Shown piece by piece: positions 38,216-41,835 of a DNA stretch of 41,835 nucleotides. Position numbers and translations under genes: made by a program. Within the stretch, counting starts at the first letter, position 1, and each line of letters starts with the position of its first letter. The notes beneath the pieces are model-generated. The model had not been told where the DNA came from. It made no database searches and saw only the letters and a list, made by a program, of their open reading frames with translations. Origin of the DNA: Synergistaceae bacterium (GTDB taxonomy: Bacteria; Synergistota; Synergistia; Synergistales; Synergistaceae); the NCBI GenBank assembly GCA_031268885.1, contig JAIRWR010000031.1, forward strand, positions 1-41,835, in the 5' to 3' direction.

Positions 38216-39226
38216 TTATTTTGGACCGAGTTCCTTCACGAATTCGTCTATAAACTCCTTGGTCATTGTGCTGGCGAGCGCGGGCCACGTTCCGGCGGCC
38301 GCTCTCTGCAGCTCAAGAAGCTCAGCCTGTGTATAGCGGAAGACCTGGATGCCGCTGTCCTCCATGAGCTTCATGTATCTCTCGTCCTCATTCTTCGCCT
38401 TAGGCACGCTCTCCTCGGCGTATCTGGCCACGACCTCGGCTATGATCGCCTGATCCTCGGGCTTCAGCTTGTCCCACGTCTTCATGCTGATGAAGTACGG
38501 CTCGACCTCTATGGAGTAATTAAGCTGATACCAATATTTCACGACGTCCTTCAGTATTGAGTAAGCGGCTGCCGGCGGCAGTCCGTCGACCGCGTCCACG
38601 ACGCCGGTCTGGAGAGAGGTGTAGAGGTCGGAGTAGGGTATCGTCATGGTCCGGAAGCCCATGGCCTCTGCTGGAAGCTGGTACGCCTGCATGTTAGGCA
38701 CGCGGCAGAGGACTCCTTTATCCACCTTCGGGTTGAGCGGCTCAACCAGGGGTTTCGTGCTCGCAAGCCCGATGAACCCCTCCACGTTGAAGCCAAGGAA
38801 TTTGACGCCCAGCGACTGGTTCAGCTCGTTCATCTTGTTATAAGCCCAACCGCCCGTCTTGAAGACCTTCTCAAGCGTCTCATAGTCGGTCGCGAAGTCG
38901 TTTATATAGACGAAGTTCATGCGCGGATCAATGTCTCCGGGAGCGGAGATCATCGCAATGTCGATAGTCCCCTTGATGAGTTCCTGATGAACCAGACCAT
39001 AGTCTCCGAGCTGATTGGCCGGATAGACCCTGACTTCGATACGTCCGTTCGTGCGCTCGCCTATCTCCTTCGCTATTGAGTTCATATATCCGGTTCCCGG
39101 ATGTTCCGGCGGAAGCTGACCGGCGAAACGAAGTGTCATTTCCGGCGCTGCCGACGCCATCATTGGGGCGAAAACCACAAAAACGAAAACCATACACGTA
39201 AATGCCGCGATAAGATATTTTTTCAT
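38216..39226 (-). CDS. dctP: TRAP transporter substrate-binding protein
   Basis: 336 aa. Signal peptide: KKYLIAAFTCMVFVFVVFAP, cleavage near SAA-PEM. The DctP pattern is present: LRFAGQLPPEHPGTGYMNS, EVRVYPANQLGDYGLVHQEL, the substrate Arg in VLCRVPNMQAYQLPAEAMGF, and SLQTGVVDAVDGLPPAA. It binds an organic anion in the periplasm; the Arg makes a salt bridge with the carboxylate. Its Arg-containing motif differs in details from dicarboxylate binders, so the ligand may be an amino-acid-like anion. Next to the amino-acid dehydrogenase operon, the ligand may be its substrate. Confidence 0.93.
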   Translation of the reverse strand: MKKYLIAAFTCMVFVFVVFAPMMASAAPEMTLRFAGQLPPEHPGTGYMNSIAKEIGERTNGRIEVRVYPANQLGDYGLVHQELIKGTIDIAMISAPGDIDPRMNFVYINDFATDYETLEKVFKTGGWAYNKMNELNQSLGVKFLGFNVEGFIGLASTKPLVEPLNPKVDKGVLCRVPNMQAYQLPAEAMGFRTMTIPYSDLYTSLQTGVVDAVDGLPPAAAYSILKDVVKYWYQLNYSIEVEPYFISMKTWDKLKPEDQAIIAEVVARYAEESVPKAKNEDERYMKLMEDSGIQVFRYTQAELLELQRAAAGTWPALASTMTKEFIDEFVKELGPK

Positions 39227-39666
39227 TATCTACATTCACTCCTCATCGACCTGTTATCTAGACCCGAATCACGAGGTCTTCCAAAGGGAAATCTGACAAG
39301 CCGCGATAAAAAAACTGTCAGACACGCGCAAATACTAATAAATCATGGAGAGGATCTCGAGCACCACCTCTTTCATTTTCAGTATTGCAACTAAGTGTCA
39401 TCTTAACTTTAAGGGTACATTAGTAAATAATGATTTAGATATATACTCGATTGTGGGAAATTAATACCCGGCCAATCGGTCATATGTACATGAGCTGCTT
39501 ATAGTATTTCACATAGACGACAGAATAGCAACCCTCGTTTAGTAAATTTACCAAATGTTATTCAGCGTCATATCACATCCACTTATTGTAATCAAATATA
39601 CATTCCGAAAATAACAATTCATTCGGATATTCCAAATTAGAGTGAAAAAAGTGTGCGAATTATATT

Positions 39667-39695
39667 ATTATTTCCGATGACCCATTTTTTGTCAA
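39667..39695 (-). promoter_or_regulatory. Leftward promoter ahead of dctP
   Basis: TTGACA (39690-39695) and AATAAT (39667-39672) with 17 nt spacing. Its -35 is part of the palindrome at 39691-39728, so a structure-related or dual function is possible. Confidence 0.5.
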
Positions 39696-39728
39696 GAGCC
39701 CCCCCAGCCATGATGTGGGGGGCTTGAC
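39691..39728. repeat. Palindrome with a G/C run after the PLP-enzyme gene
   Basis: GTCAAGAGCCCCCC and GGGGGGCTTGAC pair with one or two bulged bases around a 10-nt loop. No U-tract follows directly on the minus strand (ACAAAAAATGG). It may be a weak terminator of the PLP-enzyme gene. Confidence 0.5.
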
Positions 39729-39783
39729 TTAGGAAACACGTAAAATTCTTAATCCAGAATCGGCGATAGTCCTTGGCGGGGCG

Positions 39784-41259
39784 TTATTTAGCAAGTAGTC
39801 CTGTCATGTCGTTGAACTGGTCGATCAGGGCGTCTATCTGGTCAATCTGCCTCTGCACTCCGATGAAGGATTTTTCCTGGCGGTACCACTGATCGTCCAG
39901 AGATTCAGCGGTCTTTCCCTGCTGCTCTACCCATGTGAAGTACTTTAAATTGTGAATTTTCTTGCGCTCGGGATACGACAGTTCCAGCATATTGTCCATC
40001 CGCGTTCCCATCAGGCTTGCCGAAAAGTCCCGGACGGCTTGCGTGACGCCGTAATCTCCGAACTCCTTCCGCAGCTCCTCTATTCTGGACTGGTACATGG
40101 CCGCCGAGTCCGTCAAGATCGTTGCGACTACGTCATCTCCGGTCAGCTCGTAATATTTCGCGAACTTGATGGCGCAGAGCACGTTGGAGACACCCGATAT
40201 CCCCATCAGGGACAGGTCCTCGGCCTGTTCCGGAGCGAGCTTTGCCTCGTCCATGAGAAACTGTCTGCCCGTCGGTTCGCAAAACAGGCGAAAGACGGCC
40301 ATGGCGTCACGGTCGTCTATCGCTATGGCCATATCCGTATTCTTTACGTTGTGAATCCATGGGATGTGCTTGTCTCCTATGCCCTCTATACGATGGGCGC
40401 CGAAGCCGTTGTTTAAGATAGTGGGGCACTGCAGGGCCTCGCCTGCCGCTATGCGGCTCTGAGGATACTTCTGTTTCAGATAGTCTCCGCAAGCGAGAGA
40501 TCCGGCGGAACCGGACGAGACGCATACCCCGGCGAAGCTGCCGCGCTCGCCCTTTATGCTCTCGAACGCCTGTTCTATCGCGGGCCCGGTTACGCCGTAA
40601 TGCCAGATGTAGTTGCCCATCTCGTCAAACTGGTTGAATACCGCTATGTCACCGCGCGTCGCGCGAAGTTCATTTGTCTTGTCGAATATCTCCTTGACGT
40701 TGCTCTCCGTCCCTGGAGTGGCTATGACCTCGCCGGCGATCTTCGAGAGCCATTCGAAGCGTTCGCGGCTCATCCCTTGCGGCAGGACAGCGATGGAGTC
40801 GCAAGCGAGCAGTCTCGAATTGAAAGCGCCGCCCCTGCAGTAGTTTCCCGTCGACGGCCACACGGCCTTCTGGGATGTCGCGTCGAACTGTCCGGTGACA
40901 AGCTTCGGCGCCAGGCAGCCGAACGCGGCGCCCACCTTGTGGCAGCCGGTTGGAAAAAATTTTCCTATCATGCAGATTATTCTGGCGTCCACCCCTGTCA
41001 ACCCGCTTGTAAGCTCCAGGAAATTGGGCGAGGAGAAGAGCCCGCCGCGCTCTTTTCTCTCGTTCTTCCAGGTGACGCGAAACAGGTTGACAGGGTCTGT
41101 GTCGTCGATGCCGGTTTTGCGAAGCGAGTCCAATATCCTTTGCGGCACTCCGGCAAGGGGGTCCTTCATCTGCCTGAAGGTAGGCATGACAACGTTGTTC
41201 TCCCTTGCCCGCCGCACGTTTTTTTCGAGGTTTCGCGCGTTTATCTCAAGATTGATCAC
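39784..41259 (-). CDS. Fold-type II PLP-dependent enzyme (tryptophan synthase beta / cysteine synthase-like)
   Basis: 491 aa from the GTG at 41259, 8 nt after GGAGG; the GTG at 41274 touches AGGGGAG and is less likely. FFPTGCHKVGAAFGCLAP is the PLP-lysine region (HK), WPSTGNYCRGGAFNSRLLAC is the substrate/cofactor loop (S/T-x-GN), and VCVSSGSAGSLACGDYLKQ provides the PLP-phosphate loop. It is longer than cysteine synthase (about 300) or TrpB (about 400) and has an extra C-terminal helical region of about 100 residues. It may be a beta-elimination or beta-replacement enzyme; the substrate is unknown. A glutaredoxin-like gene lies 26 bp upstream in the same unit. Confidence 0.8.
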   Translation of the reverse strand: MINLEINARNLEKNVRRARENNVVMPTFRQMKDPLAGVPQRILDSLRKTGIDDTDPVNLFRVTWKNERKERGGLFSSPNFLELTSGLTGVDARIICMIGKFFPTGCHKVGAAFGCLAPKLVTGQFDATSQKAVWPSTGNYCRGGAFNSRLLACDSIAVLPQGMSRERFEWLSKIAGEVIATPGTESNVKEIFDKTNELRATRGDIAVFNQFDEMGNYIWHYGVTGPAIEQAFESIKGERGSFAGVCVSSGSAGSLACGDYLKQKYPQSRIAAGEALQCPTILNNGFGAHRIEGIGDKHIPWIHNVKNTDMAIAIDDRDAMAVFRLFCEPTGRQFLMDEAKLAPEQAEDLSLMGISGVSNVLCAIKFAKYYELTGDDVVATILTDSAAMYQSRIEELRKEFGDYGVTQAVRDFSASLMGTRMDNMLELSYPERKKIHNLKYFTWVEQQGKTAESLDDQWYRQEKSFIGVQRQIDQIDALIDQFNDMTGLLAK

Positions 41260-41285
41260 TTCGCCGGCCTCCACTCCCCTTCCGT

Positions 41286-41546
41286 CTACTTCAATGCCTC
41301 CTCGTACACCTTGACAATCGCCTCGCGGCTCGGCACGCCCTCATGAATCTTTTCGCCGTCCACGAAGAACGTAGGCACATAGTAGTAATCGAAGCGTCCG
41401 GCGTACTCTGGCTCCTTTGTCTCGTCGGTGATTTCTATATCGACCGCGCTGAACTCCGGCCGCTCGGAGCATATCTCCTTCATGAGCGCCCGGGCTCTTT
41501 TGCAGTGAGGGCACGTCTCCATAATAAACATCTTTACCTCTTTCAC
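41286..41546 (-). CDS. Glutaredoxin-like redox protein
   Basis: 86 aa from the GTG at 41546, 9 nt after AGGAG. KMFIMETCPHCKRARALMKE has a CPHC redox centre, then VDIEITDETKEPEYAGRFDY and YYVPTFFVDGEKIHEG with the cis-Pro in VPTF. Glutaredoxin/thioredoxin fold. Such proteins reduce disulfides or deliver electrons; alongside the PLP enzyme it suggests sulfur or selenium amino-acid chemistry, which is inference. Confidence 0.85.
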   Translation of the reverse strand: MKEVKMFIMETCPHCKRARALMKEICSERPEFSAVDIEITDETKEPEYAGRFDYYYVPTFFVDGEKIHEGVPSREAIVKVYEEALK

Positions 41547-41628
41547 GACGAACAACTCCTCTTTCTCTTTATTTTGAAGCACTGACATCTCTTATTTCCG
41601 AATCACCGTGTATCCTATCGCACTGTTT

Positions 41629-41835
41629 TTAGAGCGAGAGTACGTCTTTTTCGCTTAGTCCGGTCATTTCGACAATGTCGCTGACTGACATTTTGCGGGC
41701 AAGCATCCTCCGAGCGACCTCAAACTTGCCTTTCTCCACGCCCCTTCCCATGCCTATTTCTATGCCCTCTTCAATACCCTTTCCCATGCCTACTTCAATA
41801 CCCTTCTCTATGCCTATTTCTATGCCCTCTTTCAT
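41629..41835 (-). CDS. C-terminal end of an Rpn/PD-(D/E)XK transposase-like protein (partial)
   Basis: 68 residues visible; the gene continues past the right edge. The tail has a tetrapeptide-type repeat (GIEIGIEKGIEVGMGKG) followed by KFEVARRMLARKMSVSDIVEMTGLSEKDVLSL, an HTH-like pattern. This is the usual end of Rpn-family recombination-promoting nucleases (PDDEXK_2), in which the G-x-E/K repeats are followed by a helix-turn-helix. The nuclease domain is outside the window, so the activity cannot be judged. Confidence 0.7.
   Translation of the reverse strand: MKEGIEIGIEKGIEVGMGKGIEEGIEIGMGRGVEKGKFEVARRMLARKMSVSDIVEMTGLSEKDVLSL

Larger units (their letters stand above)
39227..39783. other. 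AT-rich region between PLP-enzyme gene and dctP
   Basis: No gene is visible. It carries the palindrome at 39691-39728, a good leftward promoter at 39667-39695 and a leader of over 400 nt before dctP. It is AT-rich (about 65-70%) from 39400 to 39680. Confidence 0.5.

Noticed and set aside
40600-41346. A 248-codon plus-strand open frame opposite the PLP enzyme
   Set aside because: Antisense shadow of a well-conserved gene, without ribosome site.

Overview
The window reads as chromosome of a diderm, anaerobic, amino-acid-fermenting bacterium, most likely a member of the Synergistota. Signs of this are a Synerg-CTERM-like sorting tail (2155-2784), an outer-membrane porin anchored by an SLH domain (11925-13466), a complete Na+-pumping methylmalonyl-CoA decarboxylase operon (5503-9142), an FprA flavo-diiron protein, small ferredoxins, a TRAP transporter next to a multi-subunit FAD/Fe-S amino-acid dehydrogenase, and the ylxM-ffh-rpsP-khpA-rimM-trmD-rplS block. 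No database was searched; families are recognised from motifs, and starts were chosen from Shine-Dalgarno spacing.

Layout. 1-5.2 kb: the end of a coiled-coil membrane protein, tRNA-Ala, then a leftward run of a DUF3842 protein, a zinc-ribbon/PH-like membrane protein, a Synerg-CTERM surface protein, a SAM methyltransferase, FprA and a YvyF-like zinc-ribbon protein. 5.3-9.1 kb: mmdA-D-C-B behind a structured leader. 9.2-11.7 kb: a leftward SUI1/YciH-like factor plus FGGY kinase, and a rightward 2[4Fe-4S] ferredoxin. 11.7-16.6 kb: a CoA-transferase relic, the SLH porin, a CoA-acylating aldehyde dehydrogenase and an iron alcohol dehydrogenase, followed by an 0.8-kb regulatory gap. 17.4-19.5 kb: a Gfo/Idh/MocA oxidoreductase and a split chromate transporter. 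19.5-24.2 kb: the ribosome/SRP operon, in which TrmD carries an extra C-terminal SPOUT methyltransferase domain.

24.2-28.4 kb is an accessory island. It holds small toxin-antitoxin-like genes (an RHH protein, two PIN genes each followed by members of an unrecognised family starting IPKPEIS, and an HTH-HicA-HicB set), relics of phage-type genes, three copies of a DNA repeat and an XRE regulator. It sits against a tRNA-His/tRNA-Lys pair. The PIN-IPKPEIS modules are the best candidate here for an undescribed system.

28.8-35.7 kb: a DUF2156 protein, guaA, and a five-gene leftward operon for a heteromeric Fe-S/FAD dehydrogenase of the HcnABC/proline dehydrogenase type, with a truncated YheO/DauR-like regulator just upstream. 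35.9-39.2 kb: a TRAP transporter (DctP, DctQ, DctM, small membrane protein) that probably imports the substrate of that enzyme. 39.8-41.8 kb: a fold-type-II PLP enzyme paired with a glutaredoxin-like protein, and the C-terminus of an Rpn/PD-(D/E)XK-type protein at the right edge. The metabolic theme is amino-acid and short-acyl fermentation in which decarboxylation is used to pump Na+.
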